Shown here: positions 52,134 to 63,575 of the stretch, piece after piece | How positions within the stretch are numbered: position 1 is the first letter of the stretch | Layout of the letters: every line of letters begins with the position of its first letter | Assembly: GCA_020975725.1 (NCBI GenBank) | Contig: QXJR01000026.1 | Span: 558,001-622,000, forward strand | DNA length: 64,000 bases | Reading direction: 5' to 3' | Source: Picocystis sp. L7 | Lineage: Eukaryota > Chlorophyta > Picocystophyceae > Picocystales > Picocystaceae | Made by a program: the position numbers and the translations under genes | Notes under the pieces: generated by a model | Told to the model about the DNA's origin: nothing | The model's input: only the letters and a program-made list of their open reading frames with translations | Databases searched by the model: none

Positions 52134-55100
52134 TCCATCCATCCCCATCCTTTCTAGAACCCACGCCTAAGGCATCTTCTCCTCTTTCACGCCCCTCCAT
52201 CCCCATCCTTTCTAGAACCCACGCCTAAGGCATCTTCTCCTCTTTCACGCCCATCCATCCCCATCCTTTCTAGAACCCACGCCTAAGGCATCTTCTCCTC
52301 TTTCACGCCCCTCCATCCCCATCCTTTCTAGAACCCACGCCTAAGGCATCTTCTCCTCTTTCACGCCCCTCCATCCCCATCCTTTCTAGAACCCACGCCT
52401 AAGGCATCTTCTCCTCTTTCACGCCCCTCCATCCCCATCCTTTCTAGAACCCACGCCTAAGGCATCTTCTCCTCTTTCACGCCCATCCATCCCCATCCTT
52501 TCTAGAACCCACGCCTAAGGCATCTTCTCCTCTTTCACGCCCATCCATCCCCATCCTTTCTAGAACCCACGCCTAAGGCATCTTCTCCTCTTTCACGCCC
52601 ATCCATCCCCATCCTTTCTAGAACCCACGCCTAAGGCATCTTCTCCTCTTTCACGCCCATCCATCCCCATCCTTTCTAGAACCCACGCCTAAGGCATCTT
52701 CTCCTCTTTCACGCCCCTCCATCCCCATCCTTTCTAGAACCCACGCCTAAGGCATCTTCTCCTCTTTCACGCCCATCCATCCCCATCCTTTCTAGAACCC
52801 ACGCCTAAGGCATCTTCTCCTCTTTCACGCCCCTCCATCCCCATCCTTTCTAGAACCCACGCCTAAGGCATCTTCTCCTCTTTCACGCCCCTCCATCCCC
52901 ATCCTTTCTAGAACCCACGCCTAAGGCATCTTCTCCTCTTTCACGCCCCTCCATCCCCATCCTTTCTAGAACCCACGCCTAAGGCATCTTCTCCTCTTTC
53001 ACGCCCCTCCATCCCCATCCTTTCTAGAACCCACGCCTAAGGCATCTTCTCCTCTTTCACGCCCCTCCATCCCCATCCTTTCTAGAACCCACGCCTAAGG
53101 CATCTTCTCCTCTTTCACGCCCCTCCATCCCCATCCTTTCTAGAACCCACGCCTAAGGCATCTTCTCCTCTTTCACGCCCCTCCATCCCCATCCTTTCTA
53201 GAACCCACGCCTAAGGCATCTTCTCCTCTTTCACGCCCCTCCATCCCCATCCTTTCTAGAACCCACGCCTAAGGCATCTTCTCCTCTTTCACGCCCCTCC
53301 ATCCCCATCCTTTCTAGAACCCACGCCTAAGGCATCTTCTCCTCTTTCACGCCCCTCCATCCCCATCCTTTCTAGAACCCACGCCTAAGGCATCTTCTCC
53401 TCTTTCACGCCCCTCCATCCCCATCCTTTCTAGAACCCACGCCTAAGGCATCTTCTCCTCTTTCACGCCCATCCATCCCCATCCTTTCTAGAACCCACGC
53501 CTAAGGCATCTTCTCCTCTTTCACGCCCATCCATCCCCATCCTTTCTAGAACCCACGCCTAAGGCATCTTCTCCTCTTTCACGCCCATCCATCCCCATCC
53601 TTTCTAGAACCCACGCCTAAGGCATCTTCTCCTCTTTCACGCCCCTCCATCCCCATCCTTTCTAGAACCCACGCCTAAGGCATCTTCTCCTCTTTCACGC
53701 CCATCCATCCCCATCCTTTCTAGAACCCACGCCTAAGGCATCTTCTCCTCTTTCACGCCCATCCATCCCCATCCTTTCTAGAACCCACGCCTAAGGCATC
53801 TTCTCCTCTTTCACGCCCCTCCATCCCCATCCTTTCTAGAACCCACGCCTAAGGCATCTTCTCCTCTTTCACGCCCATCCATCCCCATCCTTTCTAGAAC
53901 CCACGCCTAAGGCATCTTCTCCTCTTTCACGCCCCTCCATCCCCATCCTTTCTAGAACCCACGCCTAAGGCATCTTCTCCTCTTTCACGCCCCTCCATCC
54001 CCATCCTTTCTAGAACCCACGCCTAAGGCATCTTCTCCTCTTTCACGCCCCTCCATCCCCATCCTTTCTAGAACCCACGCCTAAGGCATCTTCTCCTCTT
54101 TCACGCCCCTCCATCCCCATCCTTTCTAGAACCCACGCCTAAGGCATCTTCTCCTCTTTCACGCCCCTCCATCCCCATCCTTTCTAGAACCCACGCCTAA
54201 GGCATCTTCTCCTCTTTCACGCCCCTCCATCCCCATCCTTTCTAGAACCCACGCCTAAGGCATCTTCTCCTCTTTCACGCCCCTCCATCCCCATCCTTTC
54301 TAGAACCCACGCCTAAGGCATCTTCTCCTCTTTCACGCCCCTCCATCCCCATCCTTTCTAGAACCCACGCCTAAGGCATCTTCTCCTCTTTCACGCCCAT
54401 CCATCCCCATCCTTTCTAGAACCCACGCCTAAGGCATCTTCTCCTCTTTCACGCCCCTCCATCCCCATCCTTTCTAGAACCCACGCCTAAGGCATCTTCT
54501 CCTCTTTCACGCCCATCCATCCCCATCCTTTCTAGAACCCACGCCTAAGGCATCTTCTCCTCTTTCACGCCCCTCCATCCCCATCCTTTCTAGAACCCAC
54601 GCCTAAGGCATCTTCTCCTCTTTCACGCCCCTCCATCCCCATCCTTTCTAGAACCCACGCCTAAGGCATCTTCTCCTCTTTCACGCCCCTCCATCCCCAT
54701 CCTTTCTAGAACCCACGCCTAAGGCATCTTCTCCTCTTTCACGCCCATCCATCCCCATCCTTTCTAGAACCCACGCCTAAGGCATCTTCTCCTCTTTCAC
54801 GCCCATCCATCCCCATCCTTTCTAGAACCCACGCCTAAGGCATCTTCTCCTCTTTCACGCCCATCCATCCCCATCCTTTCTAGAACCCACGCCTAAGGCA
54901 TCTTCTCCTCTTTCACGCCCATCCATCCCCATCCTTTCTAGAACCCACGCCTAAGGCATCTTCTCCTCTTTCACGCCCCTCCATCCCCATCCTTTCTAGA
55001 ACCCACGCCTAAGGCATCTTCTCCTCTTTCACGCCCATCCATCCCCATCCTTTCTAGAACCCACGCCTAAGGCATCTTCTCCTCTTTCACGCCCCTCCAT

Positions 55101-58100
55101 CCCCATCCTTTCTAGAACCCACGCCTAAGGCATCTTCTCCTCTTTCACGCCCCTCCATCCCCATCCTTTCTAGAACCCACGCCTAAGGCATCTTCTCCTC
55201 TTTCACGCCCCTCCATCCCCATCCTTTCTAGAACCCACGCCTAAGGCATCTTCTCCTCTTTCACGCCCCTCCATCCCCATCCTTTCTAGAACCCACGCCT
55301 AAGGCATCTTCTCCTCTTTCACGCCCCTCCATCCCCATCCTTTCTAGAACCCACGCCTAAGGCATCTTCTCCTCTTTCACGCCCCTCCATCCCCATCCTT
55401 TCTAGAACCCACGCCTAAGGCATCTTCTCCTCTTTCACGCCCCTCCATCCCCATCCTTTCTAGAACCCACGCCTAAGGCATCTTCTCCTCTTTCACGCCC
55501 CTCCATCCCCATCCTTTCTAGAACCCACGCCTAAGGCATCTTCTCCTCTTTCACGCCCCTCCATCCCCATCCTTTCTAGAACCCACGCCTAAGGCATCTT
55601 CTCCTCTTTCACGCCCCTCCATCCCCATCCTTTCTAGAACCCACGCCTAAGGCATCTTCTCCTCTTTCACGCCCCTCCATCCCCATCCTTTCTAGAACCC
55701 ACGCCTAAGGCATCTTCTCCTCTTTCACGCCCATCCATCCCCATCCTTTCTAGAACCCACGCCTAAGGCATCTTCTCCTCTTTCACGCCCATCCATCCCC
55801 ATCCTTTCTAGAACCCACGCCTAAGGCATCTTCTCCTCTTTCACGCCCATCCATCCCCATCCTTTCTAGAACCCACGCCTAAGGCATCTTCTCCTCTTTC
55901 ACGCCCCTCCATCCCCATCCTTTCTAGAACCCACGCCTAAGGCATCTTCTCCTCTTTCACGCCCATCCATCCCCATCCTTTCTAGAACCCACGCCTAAGG
56001 CATCTTCTCCTCTTTCACGCCCATCCATCCCCATCCTTTCTAGAACCCACGCCTAAGGCATCTTCTCCTCTTTCACGCCCCTCCATCCCCATCCTTTCTA
56101 GAACCCACGCCTAAGGCATCTTCTCCTCTTTCACGCCCATCCATCCCCATCCTTTCTAGAACCCACGCCTAAGGCATCTTCTCCTCTTTCACGCCCCTCC
56201 ATCCCCATCCTTTCTAGAACCCACGCCTAAGGCATCTTCTCCTCTTTCACGCCCCTCCATCCCCATCCTTTCTAGAACCCACGCCTAAGGCATCTTCTCC
56301 TCTTTCACGCCCCTCCATCCCCATCCTTTCTAGAACCCACGCCTAAGGCATCTTCTCCTCTTTCACGCCCCTCCATCCCCATCCTTTCTAGAACCCACGC
56401 CTAAGGCATCTTCTCCTCTTTCACGCCCCTCCATCCCCATCCTTTCTAGAACCCACGCCTAAGGCATCTTCTCCTCTTTCACGCCCCTCCATCCCCATCC
56501 TTTCTAGAACCCACGCCTAAGGCATCTTCTCCTCTTTCACGCCCCTCCATCCCCATCCTTTCTAGAACCCACGCCTAAGGCATCTTCTCCTCTTTCACGC
56601 CCCTCCATCCCCATCCTTTCTAGAACCCACGCCTAAGGCATCTTCTCCTCTTTCACGCCCATCCATCCCCATCCTTTCTAGAACCCACGCCTAAGGCATC
56701 TTCTCCTCTTTCACGCCCATCCATCCCCATCCTTTCTAGAACCCACGCCTAAGGCATCTTCTCCTCTTTCACGCCCATCCATCCCCATCCTTTCTAGAAC
56801 CCACGCCTAAGGCATCTTCTCCTCTTTCACGCCCCTCCATCCCCATCCTTTCTAGAACCCACGCCTAAGGCATCTTCTCCTCTTTCACGCCCATCCATCC
56901 CCATCCTTTCTAGAACCCACGCCTAAGGCATCTTCTCCTCTTTCACGCCCATCCATCCCCATCCTTTCTAGAACCCACGCCTAAGGCATCTTCTCCTCTT
57001 TCACGCCCATCCATCCCCATCCTTTCTAGAACCCACGCCTAAGGCATCTTCTCCTCTTTCACGCCCATCCATCCCCATCCTTTCTAGAACCCACGCCTAA
57101 GGCATCTTCTCCTCTTTCACGCCCATCCATCCCCATCCTTTCTAGAACCCACGCCTAAGGCATCTTCTCCTCTTTCACGCCCATCCATCCCCATCCTTTC
57201 TAGAACCCACGCCTAAGGCATCTTCTCCTCTTTCACGCCCCTCCATCCCCATCCTTTCTAGAACCCACGCCTAAGGCATCTTCTCCTCTTTCACGCCCCT
57301 CCATCCCCATCCTTTCTAGAACCCACGCCTAAGGCATCTTCTCCTCTTTCACGCCCATCCATCCCCATCCTTTCTAGAACCCACGCCTAAGGCATCTTCT
57401 CCTCTTTCACGCCCATCCATCCCCATCCTTTCTAGAACCCACGCCTAAGGCATCTTCTCCTCTTTCACGCCCATCCATCCCCATCCTTTCTAGAACCCAC
57501 GCCTAAGGCATCTTCTCCTCTTTCACGCCCCTCCATCCCCATCCTTTCTAGAACCCACGCCTAAGGCATCTTCTCCTCTTTCACGCCCATCCATCCCCAT
57601 CCTTTCTAGAACCCACGCCTAAGGCATCTTCTCCTCTTTCACGCCCCTCCATCCCCATCCTTTCTAGAACCCACGCCTAAGGCATCTTCTCCTCTTTCAC
57701 GCCCATCCATCCCCATCCTTTCTAGAACCCACGCCTAAGGCATCTTCTCCTCTTTCACGCCCCTCCATCCCCATCCTTTCTAGAACCCACGCCTAAGGCA
57801 TCTTCTCCTCTTTCACGCCCCTCCATCCCCATCCTTTCTAGAACCCACGCCTAAGGCATCTTCTCCTCTTTCACGCCCATCCATCCCCATCCTTTCTAGA
57901 ACCCACGCCTAAGGCATCTTCTCCTCTTTCACGCCCATCCATCCCCATCCTTTCTAGAACCCACGCCTAAGGCATCTTCTCCTCTTTCACGCCCATCCAT
58001 CCCCATCCTTTCTAGAACCCACGCCTAAGGCATCTTCTCCTCTTTCACGCCCCTCCATCCCCATCCTTTCTAGAACCCACGCCTAAGGCATCTTCTCCTC

Positions 58101-58521
58101 TTTCACGCCCATCCATCCCCATCCTTTCTAGAACCCACGCCTAAGGCATCTTCTCCTCTTTCACGCCCATCCATCCCCATCCTTTCTAGAACCCACGCCT
58201 AAGGCATCTTCTCCTCTTTCACGCCCATCCATCCCCATCCTTTCTAGAACCCACGCCTAAGGCATCTTCTCCTCTTTCACGCCCCTCCATCCCCATCCTT
58301 TCTAGAACCCACGCCTAAGGCATCTTCTCCTCTTTCACGCCCCTCCATCCCCATCCTTTCTAGAACCCACGCCTAAGGCATCTTCTCCTCTTTCACGCCC
58401 ATCCATCCCCATCCTTTCTAGAACCCACGCCTAAGGCATCTTCTCCTCTTTCACGCCCATCCATCCCCATCCTTTCTAGAACCCACGCCTAAGGCATCTT
58501 CTCCTCTTTCACGCCCATCCA
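52134..58521. repeat. 58-bp satellite array, about 110 units, higher-order structure
   Basis: A 58-bp unit (TTTCTAGAACCCACGCCTAA followed by a C/T-rich half) repeats about 110 times over 6.4 kb. Units look identical except one base, C or A, in CACGCCCMTCC. Scoring that base from 52195: units 1-39 and 40-78 have the same order of states, a 39-unit (2262-bp) block present twice in tandem. The remaining 32 units follow a different, roughly 9-unit pattern (CCAAACACA, CCAAACAAA, CCAAA). The unit has stop codons in the plus frames (CTAGA, CTAAGG) and shows no gene. The array ends about 125 bp before the Hcf106 start codon. Confidence 0.96.
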
Positions 58522-58648
58522 ATGGTCCCTTTCCTTCCCTCCCCTCTGTGTGGGGATATGGACCCCCTTCACCTCTGCTCCTCTGACAAGAAGGGGGGTC
58601 CGTGCCCGTGCAGGCCGACACGAAGGCAGGACGTGTCGATTCCACGCG

Positions 58649-59443
58649 ATGGCGATGCGCATGGCCGCAGTTTCACGCGCCATAGCTGGATCGCAGGGCG
58701 CGAAAGGGAGGTCCAGGACGCTGCACAAGGTACCACACGTGCCGAGAAAGGCGTTGGAAACGAGAAGGACCGACAGGAACGCCTCCTGCGCCGCCTTCTT
58801 CGGCGTAGGTGCGCCAGAAGCCATCGTGGTCGGCGCCGTCGCGCTGCTCGTGTTCGGACCGCAAGGACTCGCGCAAGCCGCCAAGGCGCTGGGTGCCACC
58901 CTGAAAAGCCTGGCTCCAACCATACGTGAGCTGCAGGAGGTGTCCACCGACTTTCGAAGCACGCTCGAGAAGGAAATCGGCATGGAAGAGATCGGCAGCT
59001 TCACCAGCACTTCCAGCTTCCTCGCCAACAACGCCGCCAAGAGCTCGATGGAAAGCAGCAGAAGCTTCATGGACGAGAAACCCATGGACGATCCCCTCCA
59101 ATTCGAAGCAGACGAAGAAGTAGAGGGAGCGGAAAAGGTGGAAGCGACCGATGCGGAAGGAAGGGAACCAACAGAACAAGTGGGAGAGATGGGAGAAGAA
59201 TTGTCCTTGGATGAAATGCGCAAAAAATCCCAAGATATGGCATGGAATGCATCCAACGTGGAACCCACCGAATCGGAAGAACAACGGCTAGCCGAGGACG
59301 AGTTCTCCCTCGAAGAAATCCAAGCCGAAATCCAGCGCAGGAAAAAACTCTCCGCCCTCTCCTTGGAAGAGCTGGAAGCCAAGCTGGAACACCGTAAGGG
59401 CAACAAGGAGGACGACAACGCAACCAATAGAACGGAAATGTGA
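58649..59443 (+). CDS. HCF106: Twin-arginine translocase subunit Hcf106 (TatB/TatA type), plastid
   Basis: Encodes 264 residues. A basic N-terminus of about 48 residues fits a plastid transit peptide. The mature start FFGVGAPEAIVVGAVALLVF is the Tat single membrane helix with the conserved Glu. The FGP hinge (70-71) and an amphipathic helix LAQAAKALGATLKSLAPTI follow, then a long acidic, helix-forming tail. The tail length and the helix-hinge motif fit Hcf106/TatB rather than the shorter Tha4. The protein is part of the cpTat translocase that moves folded proteins into the thylakoid lumen. A GTG-initiated upstream extension is rejected. Confidence 0.88.
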   Translation: MAMRMAAVSRAIAGSQGAKGRSRTLHKVPHVPRKALETRRTDRNASCAAFFGVGAPEAIVVGAVALLVFGPQGLAQAAKALGATLKSLAPTIRELQEVSTDFRSTLEKEIGMEEIGSFTSTSSFLANNAAKSSMESSRSFMDEKPMDDPLQFEADEEVEGAEKVEATDAEGREPTEQVGEMGEELSLDEMRKKSQDMAWNASNVEPTESEEQRLAEDEFSLEEIQAEIQRRKKLSALSLEELEAKLEHRKGNKEDDNATNRTEM

Positions 59444-60473
59444 AAACGGAATAAACAGAGCAGATTGCTATACAAGGGGAAAGGCAGAGGGATGAACATG
59501 GACCTTTTTGTAAGTGATCCTTCCATGTTCTCGGTACCGGGCCATAACCAAGCCAACACTTGCTTCTTCATAGCTACCAAAGGCGTACGCAATGCTGCCC
59601 ATCAGGGCGTAATGACATACGTCGGCTTTCCACGTTCAACTGCTATTGCATCAGACGATGAGCAGAATCCCCGCGTTTGGTCATGCGAGGCCACCACCTC
59701 CGCACATGGTATGTTGGCCGGCATGAAACACGGAGGGACTGGTCGAAGAATCCTGACCGACCCCTGCGTTGCGATGCAGCCGCGCGGTTGCTTTCAACGT
59801 GTTTTCAAGAGCTAGAACCTCCAGAGTGATCACCAATGACACTTCCCGCTTCGGTATTTCGTCCATATCATTCATGGAATGTACCCAAGGTAGGAACCAC
59901 GTCTGAGAAGAACGAGAATGGGTTGTACGGTGACTCCCCAACAGAGAATAGCTTGCTGCAGTTGCAATTGTGCAACCCCTATGTCAGTAAGAATTTTGTA
60001 TGTCTGACGGTGGAAGCGTCGTCCCATCTTACCGGGTACCCAGTAGCCAATGCTAGGTCAGGTACACGGATGGCCCGATCGACGCAGCGCAGTTCTGTAT
60101 TCAGCGAGAAGAGTTATCGTTCTTTTTTGCAAGCTTCCGAACGACATGGAGTTCACCTTCATCTCTCATCCGTTCCAGGTAGAATTAATCCAGAAGCCAT
60201 GCATGAAGATCTTTCCGCAAAAATGCAGTATTCTAGGCTTGAAAGAACCTCCTTGTAGCATTGACTGTGCAAACATGCCGTTGAATTCAGTGCACCGAAA
60301 CACTTTGACGATGGCAACCTGGACAAATCACGACAACTGCGAGGCCAGGCACAATACCACCTGCCGACTTGAACCTTCGGGTCCACCAGGAATTGGAGCA
60401 CGAGTATCCACACATCAAAATCGCTGCCAGTGGTGCCGGACTGGTGGTCTTTCATAAAATTTGCAAGTAGCGT
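59444..60473. other. Intergenic region between convergent Hcf106 and LDAH
   Basis: About 1 kb. Two plus-strand frames (59465-59815 and 59836-60258) have no recognisable family and no strong coding look. Nothing else seen. Confidence 0.45.
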
Positions 60474-61532
60474 TCACAAGAGACACGAATCTCGAATCCA
60501 TCCGGCCACGTCTTCCGCCACTGCGTGGCTTTGTCCATCGTCCACGCAGAAATCATGCCGAAGACCAGGGGTGGAAAACATCTTGATGTGTGCGTGGGGG
60601 AACCTGGATGAGAGGTGAATAGCATCACGAGGGTTGGCCCAGACATCCCCGTCTGCACCATAGAAGAACGCAGCCCTTGGTTTCTTGGGCTCGCGAGAGA
60701 GCCATTGCCATCCATGCCATCCTGCAAGGCGTTGGGGGGCAAGATCGTGAAACTCATGGGCAGCTGTGCGCAAGGCAGCCGTGATCGATGCTTCATGAAT
60801 CCAGTCAGCCACGGTATGAGAGGACTTGGTGGAGAGTTGAGGTGACGTGGCGCGTCTTATGATTGCCACACGCCATGCCCTGGGTAGTTTCGAGAGAATG
60901 GAGGCAACCAGGCCGAGTGCAAACCTTGCCGGGGGTGAGGTGATTTGTTGCATCCACCTTTGATGTTGACTTTGTCCATCTCTGCGCAAGAAGGGCATGA
61001 CTCCAACCACCCGCACATCACCCTGTACACGTGACGCAGCATCCATGGCGATGTATGCCCCGATGGAATGCCCGACCAGCACAAGTGTATCGCCTGGTGA
61101 CACATGAGATTGAGCCACTTCCTTCCAGTAGCTGCACTGGGAAGCCAAGCTGTGTGGATGATTGTTGTCTTCAGGTCTTTCTGCAAAGGCATGTTGATCA
61201 TCCACGTCCAACCACCCCGGGACCTCGACGCTGTGTCCTTTGGACGTTCCATCCGAGCTCTCGGTTGGTGTTGATGTTGTGCCTTCTCCTTCCATGTCCA
61301 TCCTCGGATCCTTGATCCGTGGTTGGGTCTCGTTCCATCCATCTTTCGCTGGGCCATGTCCACGGTGGGAGATGCAGGAGACCCAGGCGTCGCTTCCCAG
61401 CCTCTCTTGAAGCGCCTGTTGGAACGTTCGGTAGAACCCAGCGTGTCCAGGATTGCCTGGCACCACCAGCACCTTCACATCCTTGCGTGTGTGGATGGTG
61501 GAGGTCCCGTTGGATCTCAGCAGCCCCTTCAT
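60474..61532 (-). CDS. LDAH: Lipid-droplet-associated-hydrolase-like alpha/beta hydrolase (LDAH family)
   Basis: Encodes 352 residues. It opens with VKVLVVPGNPGHAGFY, the oxyanion and NPG motif of the LDAH/C2orf43 family, then CISHRGHGP. The nucleophile elbow is TLVLVGHSIGAYIAMDA (Ser near 156), and the late RHDFCVDDG supplies the catalytic His. Gly-Asn-Pro-Gly plus GHSIGAY sets it apart from generic hydrolases. LDAH proteins act on lipid droplets or sterol esters; the exact substrate is debated. An acidic Ser/Thr-rich insert lies near 65-110. ATG 61532 was chosen immediately before the domain; the frame runs open upstream through the 52-bp repeats. Confidence 0.82.
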   Translation of the reverse strand: MKGLLRSNGTSTIHTRKDVKVLVVPGNPGHAGFYRTFQQALQERLGSDAWVSCISHRGHGPAKDGWNETQPRIKDPRMDMEGEGTTSTPTESSDGTSKGHSVEVPGWLDVDDQHAFAERPEDNNHPHSLASQCSYWKEVAQSHVSPGDTLVLVGHSIGAYIAMDAASRVQGDVRVVGVMPFLRRDGQSQHQRWMQQITSPPARFALGLVASILSKLPRAWRVAIIRRATSPQLSTKSSHTVADWIHEASITAALRTAAHEFHDLAPQRLAGWHGWQWLSREPKKPRAAFFYGADGDVWANPRDAIHLSSRFPHAHIKMFSTPGLRHDFCVDDGQSHAVAEDVAGWIRDSCLL

Positions 61533-61869
61533 GGCGGTGGGCACAAGGGGAGCACCCAAGATGGCGGGAGTTGTGTCCGGTGGGGATGCGATTGGATCCC
61601 CCCCCCCACCCGGGTTGTGTCGGTCGTTGTTCCCTGAAAGAGTTTCTTCTCCGAGGGGGAGAGAAGAAACTCCACGAAAGGGAAGGGGGAGGTCTCGAAG
61701 GTGGACCGAACGCGAAGTTGGTTGCACGTTCGAGCATCGCAAGGGGGAAACCGCCGTAGGAGAAATGCACCGTCCATGCGCCCCAACAAGGGAGAGCTGC
61801 GTGTGGACCCAACAACATCCCGCACGACGATCCACCATGACCTCCCAGTCGGAGAATCTGCCAACACGC

Positions 61870-62094
61870 CCCCATGCGAGTGGACCTGTCCAAGCAGGAT
61901 GCATGGACATCCCATCTCGACCCCCATGCGAATGGACCTGTCCAAGCAGGATGCATGGACATCCCATCTCGACCCCCATGCGAATGGACCTGTCCAAGCA
62001 GGATGCACGAGCATCCCATCTCGATCCCCATGCGAATGGACCTGTCCAAGCAGGATGCATGGACATCCCATCTCGACCCCCATGCGATCGGTTC
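61870..62094. repeat. 52-bp tandem repeat, about four units
   Basis: The words ATGCGAATGGACCTGTCC recur with their ATG at 61874, 61926, 61978, 62030 and 62082, a 52-bp spacing, with a few base changes between units. It lies between the divergent LDAH (-) and UNG (+) genes. Confidence 0.92.
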
Positions 62095-62219
62095 TCTAGC
62101 ATGATGAACGGACCACCTCGACGTCCACGGAGGAAACAAGCTTGTGGATGACCATGGCCATGACCAAATCGCCCATCCCTCGGTTGGATCGACCTTCGGG
62201 GGGAGGACCCTTCCCTGGA

Positions 62220-62237
62220 GTTAAGCACGGGGTTAAG
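62220..62237 (+). promoter_or_regulatory. GTTAAG direct repeat 5' of UNG
   Basis: GTTAAG at 62220-62225 and 62232-62237, start to start 12 bp, about 25-40 bp before the start codon. The same word pair with the same spacing precedes GatC; RecQ has two GTTAAGCGG words at a wider spacing. Function unknown. Confidence 0.35.
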
Positions 62238-62276
62238 TCCGGTGGGACGTGGAGTTCACGAATGCGCCCATGCGGC

Positions 62277-63158
62277 ATGGCGCGCACCACCATTGAGAGC
62301 TATTTCGCACCACGTGCGAACAAAAGGACGCGCGTGGCGATTGCCGGGGATGGAGAAGGATCCGCAGGGGAAGCTGGGACGGAAAAACGAGGAGAATCGA
62401 TCGCACGTGCGAAGAGACTGGCCGCATCGGCGAGGGACCACTGCCTGGAGATGCAGGTTGGCGGGAAGATGCCTGCTCTGAGGGACCTGCTGCTCGAGGA
62501 CGGATGGAGGCGTGCATTGGAAGGGGCCACGTCGAGCACCTCTTTTCGAAGGCTGGACGAGTTCTTGACCAAGGAATGGCGGGGTCAGAAACCCATCTTC
62601 CCACCCGCACCTTGTGTGTTCCATGCCTTCCACAGCTGTGCATTGGACGAGGTCAAAGTGGTCATCCTCGGACAAGATCCTTACCATGGACCCGGACAAG
62701 CCATGGGACTGTCCTTCTCCGTCCCGAGAGGACAACGCATCCCACCATCGCTCCAAAACATCTACAAAGAGATCCAAGATGACCTGGGAATCCAACGTGG
62801 CAGCCATGGGGATCTCACCACATGGGCACAACAAGGGGTGTTTCTGCTCAACACCGTGCTCACTGTGCGAGCAGGAGAGGCCAACTCCCACGCCAAACAA
62901 GGATGGGAGGATTTGACCGATGCTGCCATCCGCGTGGTCTCCAAGGAACGCAAAGGGGTTGTCTTCCTGCTGTGGGGAAAGCACGCACAAGCCAAGGAGA
63001 AGCTCATCGATACAACCAAGCACCACGTCCTCAAATCGGTGCATCCTTCGGGACTCTCGGCCCACAAAGGATTCTTCGGGTGCAAGCATTTTTCCAAAGC
63101 CAATGCCATCCTCCAAGCAAAGGGCTTGGATCCCATCGATTGGTCCGTGCCCTCCTAG
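62277..63158 (+). CDS. UNG: Uracil-DNA glycosylase (family 1 UNG)
   Basis: Encodes 293 residues. The water-activating motif [20 protein letters not shown] is near 128-147, the uracil-binding block [11 protein letters not shown] follows, and the DNA-intercalation loop is [17 protein letters not shown] near 256. It removes uracil from DNA to start base-excision repair. The N-terminus [13 protein letters not shown] resembles a PCNA-interacting (PIP-like) motif, as in nuclear UNG2, so nuclear location is favoured. ATG 62262 is an alternative start five codons upstream; the frame is open further back, but without support. Confidence 0.95.
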   Translation: MARTTIESYFAPRANKRTRVAIAGDGEGSAGEAGTEKRGESIARAKRLAASARDHCLEMQVGGKMPALRDLLLEDGWRRALEGATSSTSFRRLDEFLTKEWRGQKPIFPPAPCVFHAFHSCALDEVKVVILGQDPYHGPGQAMGLSFSVPRGQRIPPSLQNIYKEIQDDLGIQRGSHGDLTTWAQQGVFLLNTVLTVRAGEANSHAKQGWEDLTDAAIRVVSKERKGVVFLLWGKHAQAKEKLIDTTKHHVLKSVHPSGLSAHKGFFGCKHFSKANAILQAKGLDPIDWSVPS

Positions 63159-63575
63159 GCCAACCAACAAGCCTCGCTTGCCTCGAATCGTTCAAGTGGA
63201 AGCAAAGAGTGGAATTACTCCTTTCATTCTTGCCTCGTCTCCAAAGAGGGGTCGCCACTGGAGGGTGCAGCTGGAAGACAGATAGACAGAGTAGTGCTCG
63301 CATGAAGTTCGTGTTGCTTGTTTCCATGGCCCTGTAAGTATACCGTTCGCCCCGTTCTGCATGGATCCCACGCTTCGTCCTTCCACCGTCCATCTCCTTG
63401 TCCAGCTGCCATCCTGCTGGACTAGTGGACACGTTCCTTGCCCTCCATGGGCGAGCTTCCAGATGCCAGGAGCAGTTTTCCAGCATGGCCCATATCCATG
63501 GACCAGGTGAAAGGGGAATCCCAACAAGAGAGAAGAAAACATATCCGAAAGTGTCGGAACGTCGACCAAGCAGGC
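63159..63575. other. Intergenic region between UNG and the ACAD-like gene
   Basis: About 420 bp between two plus-strand genes. No gene or repeat recognised. Confidence 0.5.

Noticed and set aside
52134-58521. CRISPR-like array
   Set aside because: Units are contiguous 58-bp copies with no variable spacers, and the genome is eukaryotic; this is a satellite.
59465-60258. Two frames of 116 and 140 codons after Hcf106
   Set aside because: No recognisable domain; composition not clearly coding; left as intergenic.
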